From assembly GCA_023404715.1 (NCBI GenBank), contig JAEYAR010000110.1, positions 1 through 11,357 on the forward strand: DNA of 11,357 bases, read 5' to 3'. Below the pieces are notes generated by a model that saw nothing but the letters and a program-made list of their open reading frames with translations, had not been told where the DNA came from and did no database searches. The stretch comes from Bacillota bacterium. GTDB taxonomy: Bacteria; Bacillota; Clostridia; Christensenellales; Aristaeellaceae. Positions 1-7,600 of this stretch are shown piece after piece. How positions within the stretch are numbered: position 1 is the first letter of the stretch; the number at the start of each line of letters is the position of its first letter. The translations under genes were made by a program, and so were the position numbers.

Positions 1-1
1 G

Positions 2-679
2 CACGACGTGCCCTTTGTCTTAGAGCTACAAAAATACATCGACAAGCCCGTCTACGTGGATAACGACGCGACCGTCGCAGGGCTTGCGGAGTCGGTCGCC
101 GGCGTCAGCGCGGGCGTGCAAAGCAGCGTGTTCCTGACGCTGGGCACGGGCGTAGGCGGCGGCATCATCATCGGCGGCAAGGCCTACTCCGGCGCGCACG
201 GCGTGGGCTCCGAGATCGGGCATATGATCGTCGAGCTCGATGGCGAGCGGTGCACCTGCGGCAACTACGGCTGCTTTGAGCGCTACGCGTCCGCGACCGC
301 GCTGATCCGCGAGGGGCGCAAGGCCTACGCGCAGCATCCCGAAAGCCTGATCGGCAAGCTATGCGGCGGCAATGCGGATAAGATCAGCGCCAAGACGGTC
401 ATCGACGCGGCCAAGGAAGGCGACCCGACCGCCGCCAAGGTCTTCCGCCGCTATGTGCGGGCGTTGGCCTCGGGCATCATCACCATCATCAACGTGCTCG
501 ATCCCGAGGTCGTCGTCCTGGGCGGCGGCGTCTCCATGGCGGGCGCCTTCCTGCTGGACGCTGTCCGCGAGGCGGTCAAGCCCATGATCTTCTTCAAGTC
601 CATGCCCCATGCGCGCATCGAGCTGGCCAAGCTCGGCTCCGACGCCGGCATCATCGGCGCTGCGATGCTCGGCAAGTAA
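2..679 (+). CDS. glcK: ROK-family glucokinase, C-terminal part (cut by left edge)
   Basis: Glucokinase phosphorylates glucose to glucose-6-phosphate with ATP in the cytoplasm. The frame is open from base 2 and reads 225 residues to TAA at 677-679. A GTG at 8-10 lies inside the gene and is not the start. ROK-family proteins are usually 300-320 residues, so roughly the first 90 residues (ATP-binding DxGGT loop) lie outside the window. Visible ROK features, in order, are DNDATVAG with the catalytic Asp, the glycine-rich LGTGVGGGI loop, GSEIGHM (sugar-binding Glu and metal-binding His), the zinc motif CTCGNYGC, and a second glycine-rich stretch VVVLGGGVS near the C-terminus. The gene faces the minus-strand operon and ends in its own terminator. 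Glucokinase is the most likely activity, but other ROK sugar kinases such as N-acetylmannosamine or fructose kinases share these motifs. Confidence 0.9.
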   Translation, partial: HDVPFVLELQKYIDKPVYVDNDATVAGLAESVAGVSAGVQSSVFLTLGTGVGGGIIIGGKAYSGAHGVGSEIGHMIVELDGERCTCGNYGCFERYASATALIREGRKAYAQHPESLIGKLCGGNADKISAKTVIDAAKEGDPTAAKVFRRYVRALASGIITIINVLDPEVVVLGGGVSMAGAFLLDAVREAVKPMIFFKSMPHARIELAKLGSDAGIIGAAMLGK

Positions 680-690
680 AGAAGCAAGCG

Positions 691-728
691 AACAGGTCTG
701 CCACGCTTTGACGTGGCAGACCTGTTTT
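691..728 (+). terminator. Intrinsic terminator after glucokinase gene
   Basis: A perfect 15-bp inverted repeat (691-705 with 712-726, loop of 6) runs directly into a T tract at 725-728, 11 bases after the glucokinase stop. On the minus strand no T run follows the stem, so it mainly serves the plus strand. Confidence 0.85.
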
Positions 729-787
729 GATAAAGGAGGGCTTCGCGCAGGCCTTCCTGCGGTTCACCCCCGATTGGCGGCCGTCGT

Positions 788-1606
788 TCAGTCCGCCGCC
801 TCCAGGCGGCGCCTGGGCACCGTCACCACCATCTCGACCCGGTCGCCCAGGTCGCGCAGCGTGTAATCCACCGTAATGCCGGAGGCCTTCATCTGCGATA
901 CGATGCCGCGGATCGCATTCAGGTACAGGCGGTGGTCGCGCATGAGCGGGATCACCTTGCGTCCGCCCTGCCCCGCGGGCAGCGCGCCGCGCGCGCGCTG
1001 CACCGCGCGCTCGACGAGCGCCTCCGTCTCCCGTACGGAAAGCACGCATTGCGCCGCCTGCTCGGCGATCTGCAGCCGGTCCTGCTGGTTCGTCAGCCGC
1101 AGCAGCGCCCGCGCGTGCCGTTCGCTCAGGTGCCCCTTGCGGATCAAATCGCGTACCGGCTCCTCCAGCCGCAGCAGCCGCAGCTTGTTCGCGATGGCGG
1201 ATTGGCTCTTGCCCACGCGCGCCGCCAGCTCCTCCTGCGACAGCTTGAACTCCCGGATCGCGCGCGCATACCCCTCCGCCTCCTCGAAATAGTGCAATCG
1301 TCCTTCCGAAAGGTTCACGATCAGCTCGCCCAGCTCGCCCGCGTGGATGCCCTCGGGCATCACGATCGCCTCTACCTGCGTCATGCCAGATTGTATGCAG
1401 GCCCGCAGCGTCCGCTCCCCCGCGATCAATTCATAGATCCCGTCCTCCGCCGTCGCGCGCACGGTGAGCGGCTGCATCTCCCCCGTCTCAGACCATGCGG
1501 CATGGCGCGCGCCCTCCTTATGTAAAATGGATTTCGTATCGATCCAGCATACCTGCTTGCAGGGCACCCCGCCTAAAAAGACCATTTTCTCCTCCGAACG
1601 CAGCAT
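788..1606 (-). CDS. noc: Noc-like ParB-family protein with altered CTP-binding motifs
   Basis: ParB-family DNA-binding protein, 272 residues. Noc in Bacillus binds dispersed sites and blocks division over the nucleoid. Visible: the tail of the ParB/Srx domain (about 45-100), with QPLTVR, GERTLRA (63-69) and VNLSEGRL (97-104); a ParB helix-turn-helix (about 120-147) with LSQEELAARVGKSQSAIAN; LSERHARALL; and a C-terminal domain (about 221-272) with LNAIRG and a final VTVPRR, which resembles Noc more than Spo0J. It follows rsmG, as noc does in Bacillus. Odd points: the N-terminal NPxQPR box is not recognisable, GERR is GERT, and ENIQRE is VNLSEG. The chosen ATG at 1606 has GGAGAGGG upstream. A second ATG at 1585 has GGAGG five bases upstream and is equally possible (265 residues). 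No Noc-type N-terminal amphipathic helix is obvious. The family call is firm, the noc name provisional. Confidence 0.8.
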   Translation of the reverse strand: MLRSEEKMVFLGGVPCKQVCWIDTKSILHKEGARHAAWSETGEMQPLTVRATAEDGIYELIAGERTLRACIQSGMTQVEAIVMPEGIHAGELGELIVNLSEGRLHYFEEAEGYARAIREFKLSQEELAARVGKSQSAIANKLRLLRLEEPVRDLIRKGHLSERHARALLRLTNQQDRLQIAEQAAQCVLSVRETEALVERAVQRARGALPAGQGGRKVIPLMRDHRLYLNAIRGIVSQMKASGITVDYTLRDLGDRVEMVVTVPRRRLEAAD

Positions 1607-1820
1607 GAACCCTCTCCGCCTTTCCCAGGAACTGGCGCTGCGGCCTCCGCTTTGGAGGCTCGTCCGCACAGGCTCCAATCTCGCTTGTAGGCGGCGATTT
1701 CGCCTTTTGCCGTTTGGATTCCTGCCAAAGAGGGCGCTTCACGGCAGCCATTCGTTCGCCGTAAAACGCCCTCTTTTTCTAGTTTTCGACCTGTGCATCC
1801 CGTCCTATGGGAAAGCGGAG
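1607..1820 (-). other. Structured leader/intergenic region between rsmG and the Noc-like gene
   Basis: This is the largest gap in the operon. I see no convincing gene in it. It holds several inverted repeats: 1643-1648 with 1654-1659; 1652-1657 with 1673-1678, which overlaps and so excludes the first; a small one at 1693-1704; and a long one at 1727-1736 with 1767-1776. A Noc-binding-site-like sequence lies at 1620-1633. I could not pick out a convincing promoter. The region may be a leader RNA, an operator or a dispersed intergenic repeat. Confidence 0.45.
1727..1776. repeat. 10-bp inverted repeat, terminator-like
   Basis: AAAGAGGGCG (1727-1736) pairs with CGCCCTCTTT (1767-1776). An inner stem ACGGC/GCCGT (1741-1745 with 1758-1762) makes a long hairpin. 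On the plus strand it runs into TTTTT (1774-1778). On the minus strand it lies about 45 bases after the rsmG stop and is followed only by UCUUU then GG, so it could be a weak rsmG terminator or attenuator. Confidence 0.5.
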
Positions 1821-2549
1821 TCATGATCCGAGCGGATTTTTGCCGGGCGTGCCCGCCTTGCGCGGATACTGTCGAGCGGTTTTTTGCCGTTTCTCGCACA
1901 CGAGCAGCACGTGCTGCCAATCCCTGCCCGGCACCGACGCCTCGAGCAGCTCGCCGGCCTCCCCGCCCAGCAGACGCGCGGCGCTCCCGGCCTGCATCAG
2001 CTCGTCGTGTACGCCCGGCCCCTTCCAGCAGAGCGCGCGCCCCCCGACCTTCACAAAAGGCAGCATGAGCTCCATCAGCACAGGCGTGGACGCGACCGCG
2101 CGCGATACCGCCAGGTCGTACGTCTCCCGATAGGCGGCGCTCTGCCCCGCGTCCTCCGCGCGCATGTGCACCGCTTCCGCCGCCAGGCCCAGCGCATCGA
2201 CGACCGCGCTTAAAAAGTCCACGCGTTTTTTGAGCGAGTCCAGCAGCGTCACGCGGAGGTCCGGGCGGAGGATCGAAAGCGGAATCCCCGGCAGGCCCGC
2301 GCCCGTGCCTACGTCGATCAAGCGCGCGCCCGCGGGAATCAGACCCAGGCCGAGCGGCGATGCCGAGTCGAGGTAATGCCTGTCCACCATCTCTATGGGG
2401 TCGAGCACCGCCGTCAGGTCGATGCGCGTGTTCCAGTCCATCAGCATTTTGTGGTATCGCAGTAGCTTCTCCACCTGCGAATCCTGCGCCTCGACGCCCA
2501 TGGCCGCAAGGCCCGCCTCCAGATACGCCCTTACCCTTTGATCTTCCAT
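1821..2549 (-). CDS. rsmG: 16S rRNA (guanine-N7)-methyltransferase RsmG (GidB)
   Basis: RsmG uses S-adenosylmethionine to methylate N7 of the conserved guanine in the 530 loop of 16S rRNA (G527 in E. coli). The product is 242 residues, the normal length. Visible: an N-terminal helical region with WN..iDLTA, the SAM-binding loop DVGTGAGLPGIPLSI (about 79-93), TLLDSLKKRVDFL (about 101-113), the MRAED stretch, YDLAVSRAVA (about 144-153), and the typical C-terminal tail YPRKAGTPGKNPL. The ATG at 2549 lies 19 bases inside the end of the preceding YdcF-like gene, which suggests translational coupling. In Bacillus and many clostridia rsmG follows mnmE-mnmG; here it follows a YdcF-like gene instead. 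Loss of RsmG gives low-level streptomycin resistance in several bacteria. Confidence 0.97.
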   Translation of the reverse strand: MEDQRVRAYLEAGLAAMGVEAQDSQVEKLLRYHKMLMDWNTRIDLTAVLDPIEMVDRHYLDSASPLGLGLIPAGARLIDVGTGAGLPGIPLSILRPDLRVTLLDSLKKRVDFLSAVVDALGLAAEAVHMRAEDAGQSAAYRETYDLAVSRAVASTPVLMELMLPFVKVGGRALCWKGPGVHDELMQAGSAARLLGGEAGELLEASVPGRDWQHVLLVCEKRQKTARQYPRKAGTPGKNPLGS

Positions 2550-3109
2550 AGCACACTCTCCACGATGAATTTCGCCCAGCTGAGCGTCTCGCGCACGTGG
2601 TTCTTCAGCCAGTATTCCGGCTTCGATGCGCTGCCCGCGCCCGAGGCCTCGATGCCCACCTGGCGGCAAAGCGCGAGCGCGCGCGCCACGTGGTAATCGC
2701 TCGTCACCACGACGGCGTGCGAAAGCCCCCGTTCCCGCATGATCTCCTTGGCGTACAGCAGGTTTTCGCGCGTGTTGAACGACGCCGTCTCCGCGACCAC
2801 GTCCTGCTCGAGCACGCCGCGCGCCGTCAGCCATGCGCGCATCACTTCGCCCTCGGGCGCGGGCTCGTCCGATCCCTGCGCGCCGCAGACGATGACCGTC
2901 TGCCGCTTTTCTAGATAAATCGAGAGCGCCACGTTCAGCCTGCGCTCCAGCGCCACGGAGGGCGTGCCGTCGCGCTTCACCTGCGCGCCGAGCACGATGA
3001 CGACGTCCGAATCCCCGCGCGCGGGCAAGGACGCCTCCTCATATACGACGTAGCCCAGCAGGGCGGCAAAGGCGAGCGCGCAAATCAGGATGAGGATAAA
3101 AAGCGCCAT
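2531..3109 (-). CDS. YdcF/SanA-like membrane-anchored protein (DUF218)
   Basis: A 192-residue protein with one N-terminal membrane segment (about residues 2-22, rich in Leu, Ile and Ala) followed by a DUF218 domain. Visible family motifs are VVIVLGAQVKRDGTPS (first strand and loop), LERRLNVAL, VCGAQGSDE, ASFNTRENLLYA, and VVTSDYHVARAL near the C-terminus. The domain should face outside the membrane. The biochemical activity of the family is not settled: E. coli SanA affects envelope permeability and YdcF was reported to bind S-adenosylmethionine. I chose the ATG at 3109 because AGGAGG lies six bases upstream. A more upstream ATG at 3151 would overlap radC and has no comparable site. The stop overlaps the rsmG start. 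Confidence 0.88.
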   Translation of the reverse strand: MALFILILICALAFAALLGYVVYEEASLPARGDSDVVIVLGAQVKRDGTPSVALERRLNVALSIYLEKRQTVIVCGAQGSDEPAPEGEVMRAWLTARGVLEQDVVAETASFNTRENLLYAKEIMRERGLSHAVVVTSDYHVARALALCRQVGIEASGAGSASKPEYWLKNHVRETLSWAKFIVESVLWKIKG

Positions 3110-3128
3110 GAAGAACCTCCTGATTCCC

Positions 3129-3929
3129 TTATTCCGTCTCCATAAAGCCATCGTAATCCTCCACCGTGCCGACCTGGGAGAGCTCCGTACGCCGCGCCGC
3201 CGGCATCGAAGCCATGCGCACGCGGTAGTTGAAGTCGTCCATCGCCACGAGCTTCCCTTTGTCGATCATCTGCATGCGCGACATGGAGCTGTATGTGTTT
3301 TCCCCGACGATGATGTGGTCCATCACCTGAATTTCGAGCATCTTCAGCGTGTCGATGACGGTCTGCGTCACCTTGTAATCGCCCGCCGAGGGCAGCGCGT
3401 CGCCGCCGGGGTGGTTGTGGGCGAGCAGCACGCAGTATGCGCTATGCATCAGCGCTTCCGTCGCCACCTCGCGGGGATAAACCTGCGATTCGTCGATCGT
3501 CCCCTCGTGCAGCAGCGACGCCTGTATCAGATATCCCTGCGCGGTCAGGCAGAGCAAATATACGCATTCCTTTTTCCGTGCGCGCAGCAGGCTGCGGCAG
3601 TATTTCCCCGCCTCTTCGAAGTTGATCAACCGGGGCCGATCCCGCTGCTTGTCGCGCTCGTAGTAGCTCATGAGCTGGGGCATGAGCGTGATGAGCGCGG
3701 CGGCGTTGCGGCCAATGCCCGGCTCCTTCGTCAGCTCCTCCGCGCGCGCCTCAAGCACCGCCGAGAGCGAGCCGAAGCGGTCGATGAGCGCGTGCGCCAG
3801 TGGATTGACGTCCTTTTGCGGGATGGCAAAGCAAAGTAGGAGCTCAAGTACCTCGTGCGGCGCAAAGCCGGAAAGCCCTTCCTTGAAAAAGCGCTCCCGG
3901 ATACGCTCGCGGTGTCCGCTGTGCATCAT
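3129..3929 (-). CDS. radC: RadC family protein (JAB/MPN domain)
   Basis: RadC/YeeS-type protein, 266 residues from the chosen start. The N-terminal part has HRERIRERF, the HEVLELLL helix and a helix-hairpin-helix (LTKEPGIGRNAA). The C-terminal JAB domain has VYPREV, then the metal-binding HxH-x10-D set in AHNHPGGDALPSAGD (His171, His173, Asp184), a glutamate at about 142, and MDHIIVG. A tail of about 40 residues after the domain is longer than usual. The family was named after a supposed repair role that later work did not support, so the true function is open. The start is the first of two adjacent ATGs (3929 and 3926), with GGAGG ten bases upstream. It lies five bases after the HAD gene stop, so the two are surely co-transcribed. 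Confidence 0.93.
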   Translation of the reverse strand: MMHSGHRERIRERFFKEGLSGFAPHEVLELLLCFAIPQKDVNPLAHALIDRFGSLSAVLEARAEELTKEPGIGRNAAALITLMPQLMSYYERDKQRDRPRLINFEEAGKYCRSLLRARKKECVYLLCLTAQGYLIQASLLHEGTIDESQVYPREVATEALMHSAYCVLLAHNHPGGDALPSAGDYKVTQTVIDTLKMLEIQVMDHIIVGENTYSSMSRMQMIDKGKLVAMDDFNYRVRMASMPAARRTELSQVGTVEDYDGFMETE

Positions 3930-3934
3930 ATGCT

Positions 3935-4585
3935 CTATGCCTCCATGAGGATCGAAGGTACCTTTGTGATGTCCGCCGCGACCGGCATGCCGCACTGGCA
4001 TAGCCGCCTGCGCGTGTTGTGCCCGCCTTCGACCAGGATGCACCGGCAGCCCATGTGCGAGGCCACAAACGCATCCGTGATCATATCGCCCACCAGCACC
4101 GCCTCTTCCGGCGCGACGCCAAGGCTGGCCAGCTGATGCAATCCCCGTTCCTCCTTGGTGCCGCCTCGGTTGTCGGTCAGGCCCGTCACCGCCAGCATGT
4201 AGGGCGTGAGCCCTAAGTCCTGCGCCTGGCTTTGAAGCGTCGGCTCGTAGCTCGAGGAGAGGATGGATTGAGTGTACCCCGCGGCCTGCAGGGCGCAGAT
4301 CGCGTCGAGCGCGCCGGGCATCAGGCCCGCGCGCAGCACCTCCCGGTCGAATGCCTCGAGGAACGCTTCGTTGATCCGGGCAAAGTCGTGCTTTTCAAGG
4401 TCCACGCCCAGATCGCGGTAAAAAAGGTCGACCGGATTGCGCATGAACGTCCGGTATTCCTCCAGCGTGATGGGCTCCATGCCCATCTGCTTTAAAAGCT
4501 GATTGTCGATGGATAGCGCCAGCTCTACGTCTCTTAGAAGCGTACCGTTAAAATCCCATATAATATGACGAACCTTTGGCTTCAT
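3935..4585 (-). CDS. HAD-superfamily hydrolase, phosphoglycolate-phosphatase-like
   Basis: A 216-residue cytoplasmic HAD enzyme of subfamily IA shape: core plus a helical cap inserted after motif I (about 17-85). Motif I is IIWDFNGTLL with nucleophile Asp11; the usual second Asp, the acid/base of phosphatases, is Asn13. Motif II is ILSSS (Ser110/111), motif III is Lys144 in GGTKEERG, and motif IV is LVGDMITDA (Asp167, Asp171). The DFNGT/DWNGT version of motif I is found in a set of PGP-like HAD proteins, so it need not mean inactivity. The substrate cannot be told from sequence; phosphoglycolate or another small phosphoester is the default guess. The ATG at 4585 has GGGAGGA upstream and lies 17 bases after the helicase stop. 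Confidence 0.88.
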   Translation of the reverse strand: MKPKVRHIIWDFNGTLLRDVELALSIDNQLLKQMGMEPITLEEYRTFMRNPVDLFYRDLGVDLEKHDFARINEAFLEAFDREVLRAGLMPGALDAICALQAAGYTQSILSSSYEPTLQSQAQDLGLTPYMLAVTGLTDNRGGTKEERGLHQLASLGVAPEEAVLVGDMITDAFVASHMGCRCILVEGGHNTRRRLCQCGMPVAADITKVPSILMEA

Positions 4586-4602
4586 TTGTTCCTCCCATTC
4601 GG

Positions 4603-7600
4603 CTACAGGCCTTGTATCTCGTCGAACAGCGCGCGGATGTCCGATTCCGAAAGCTGCGTGGGCATCTGCTCGCCCGCGGTCACCATCGCGTCAAAGAGCC
4701 TGCGCTTGCGTTCGCCCAGGCGGACGACCTGCTCTTCGATCGAGGCGTGCGTGATGAGGCGGATCACCTGCACCTTGTTCTTTTGCCCGATGCGGTGCAC
4801 GCGGTCCGTCGCCTGGTCCTCCGCCGCCGGGTTCCACCACGGGTCGTAGTGGATCACCGTGTCCGCGCCCGTCAGGTTCAGGCCCGCGCCGCCCGCCTTG
4901 AGCGAGATGAGAAAGACCTGCCCTTCCCCGCCGTTGAACTGGTTTACGAGCGTCATCCGTTTTTTGGGGGGCGTCTCCCCGTCCAGGTACAGGCAGGAGA
5001 TGCCCGCCGCCTCCAGCCTGCGCTGCAATATGCGCAGCATGCGCGTGAACTGCGAAAAGACGAGCGCGCGATGCCCGGCCTCCAATGCGCCGGGCAGCAC
5101 GTCCAGCAGCATGTCGAGCTTGCCGCTCGAGGCGGAGTAGTCGGGCAGGCATAACGCCGGATGGCAGCAGATCTGGCGCAGTTCCGTAATCGCCGCCAGC
5201 ACCTCTACGCGCCCGCGCTGCATGCCCTTCGTGCGCAGCAAATCGTCCACATGCCCGCGCAGGCGCAGCAGAGACGCCTGATAGACGCGGCGCTGCTCCT
5301 CCGTCATCTCCGCGAGCAGCTGCGTCTCCATCTTCTCCGGCAGCTCGCGTAGCACGTCTCCTTTGAGCCTGCGAAGCAGGAACGGGCGGATGCGCTGGCG
5401 CAGGGCCTCGCTTCCCTGCCCCTCGCCGTGCCTGTGCATGAACTGCGCGTAGCTCATCAGGTAGCCCGGCAACACGAAGTCGAACAGCGACCACAGCTCG
5501 CCCGGGTGGTTCTCCATCGGGGTGCCGGTCAGGGCCAGCCGCGTGTCCGCCGACAGCTGCTTGACCGCCGCCGCGCCGACGGACATGGCGTTCTTGATGT
5601 GCTGCGCCTCGTCCAGCACCGCAAAGCGGAACGTAATGCCGGCAAGCAGCGCGATGTCGCGCCGGATGAGCGGGTAGGAGGTGATGAAGACGTCCACGCC
5701 GCCTTCCTCCTTCAGGCGGCGGATCTGCTCCTGGCGCGCGGTCTGGCCGCCCTCCGCGATGAGCAGACGCAGCCCCGGCGCAAAGCGCACGAGCTCCGCC
5801 TGCCAGTTATAGACCAGCGAAGTCGGCGCGACGACGATCGACGGACGGCCTCCCTGCTGGCGGCTCGCCCATAGAAACAGGGCGATCACCTGCAGCGTCT
5901 TGCCCAGGCCCATATCGTCGGCCAGGATGCCGCCCATGTGCAGCCGGTTGAGCGCCTGCATCCAGGCAAAGCCGCGCAGCTGATAGGGCCTGAGCACCGC
6001 GTCTAGCGGCGCCGGGCACGGGTCGCCCTCGGCGCTCAGCTGAGATGTCACCGCCCGCACCGTATCGTCTACGGCGATGGGCAGCTTCCCGCTCTCCAGC
6101 AGCGTCGTCAGATAGACCGCGCGGTAAGCCGCCATGTCCACGGCGCTCGTATGATAGCCCTCCGTGTTATCCGGCAGGTCTGTCACGCTGCTGTCGGCGA
6201 CGGTGTCCGCCAGCTCAAACCAATCGTCCAGCCCCGTCAAATTCAGGAATGTGCCGTCCTTCAGGTGAAAGTAGCGTTTACGGTCTCGCAGCGCCTGCAA
6301 GATGAGCAGCAGCTCTTCGGCGGGCTCCCCGCTTTCCTGCAATTGCAGCTGCAATACGCCGCCCTGCATGTGCAACGCGCCCGTAAAGCGCGGCTTGCGC
6401 GGCGCCATGCGCTTAAAGTCCTCCGAGCAGAATACCTGCGCGCTGCGGCGCAGCTCCTCCAGGCCCGATGTCAGGAAGTTGTAGACGGATTCCGTCGCCG
6501 CCAGGTAAACGCGCCCGGCCCGCACGCGAAAGCCCGCGCCCGCTAGGCAGTCGAGCACGCGATGCTCCGCCTGTGCGTCCCGCATGAGCAGCAGGCGCGA
6601 CCCGCTGCCGGGCGCGTCCTTGCCCTGCGATGCGGCAATCTCCGCGGCAAAGGGGTCGATCTCCTCGTCCCCATAGGCAAAGACCGTGCGCGCCGTCACC
6701 GCGCGCCCCTCGCGGTCGAGGTACACGCTCGCCTGCAGCGGGCGGCGGACGATGCGCTCCGCCAGCGCGCCGTCCAGGTCGACGTCCCCGGCCCGCGCAA
6801 GGCGGGGCAAAAGCTCGGAGATCACGCGCTCGACCGTCCCCGCCTCAAAGCGGAAGATGGCCTGCCCGCGCTGCGCGTTGCGCATCAGCACGCGCAGCAC
6901 CTCCCGCTGCTCGGCCGGGGGCCGCAGCACCTCCCCCTCGCACAGGACAAATTCACAATTCTCCGTCAGTAGGCGCATCTGCGGTGACATTTCCGCCACG
7001 ACCTGCAGTTCGCGCCCGGAGGCCTGTGCGCTAAAATGCAGTTGAACGGGGCCCTGCGACACGTGCGGCAGCGACAGCATCTGATCGCCTACCGCCAGCC
7101 GAAAGGGGCGCGCCATGAAAAGGCGCAGCACGCGGACGGCATGCGCGTCGGGCAAGACCATATACTTGGTCTCGTCGGGTTTCACAGGCGCTGTGCCGGC
7201 CATGCGCTGGATGTAATCGACCTCGCCGAGCACGCGGAGGATCAGTTCGTCCGCGCGCTCAAAGGACATCCACTCCGGTTGATAGGTGAAGCCCTTGCCA
7301 AACGCGAGCGTCGTCCTGTCGGCGATCGCCTTCAAAAATTGTGCGATGTTGCGTACGACGTATAGGCGGTCCTGCCCGACGCGCATCGCGAGACGGATGC
7401 GCCCCTCGCCCTGCGCCTCGCAAAGCATTTGAAGCGTCCATTCAATCTGAACGGAGGCCTCCATGGGCAGCGCGGGCTCCATCGCGCTGAGCAGCTCGTC
7501 CGCCGCCTGGCGCGCCCGCCGCCTGCGCGCTTCCTCCACCGTACCCGAGCCGTGCGCCAGCAGCATCGCGGCCACCATGTGCCGGCAGGGGCGGTGGGTT

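Noticed and set aside
745..762. GCAGG/CCTGC hairpin as terminator of the Noc-like gene
   Set aside because: Short stem without a T run on the minus strand; I found no clear terminator for that gene in the 108-base gap.
932..1525. Long plus-strand ORF opposite the Noc-like gene
   Set aside because: It is a high-GC shadow of the ParB-family gene, rich in Arg, Leu and Gln, with no recognisable domain or ribosome site.
2550..2834. 95-residue N-terminal extension of RsmG
   Set aside because: It lies wholly inside the YdcF-like gene in another frame. RsmG homology starts at the ATG at 2549.
3090..3839. 249-residue plus-strand ORF opposite radC
   Set aside because: It is antisense to clear radC coding sequence, with low-complexity His/Arg/Val-rich composition.
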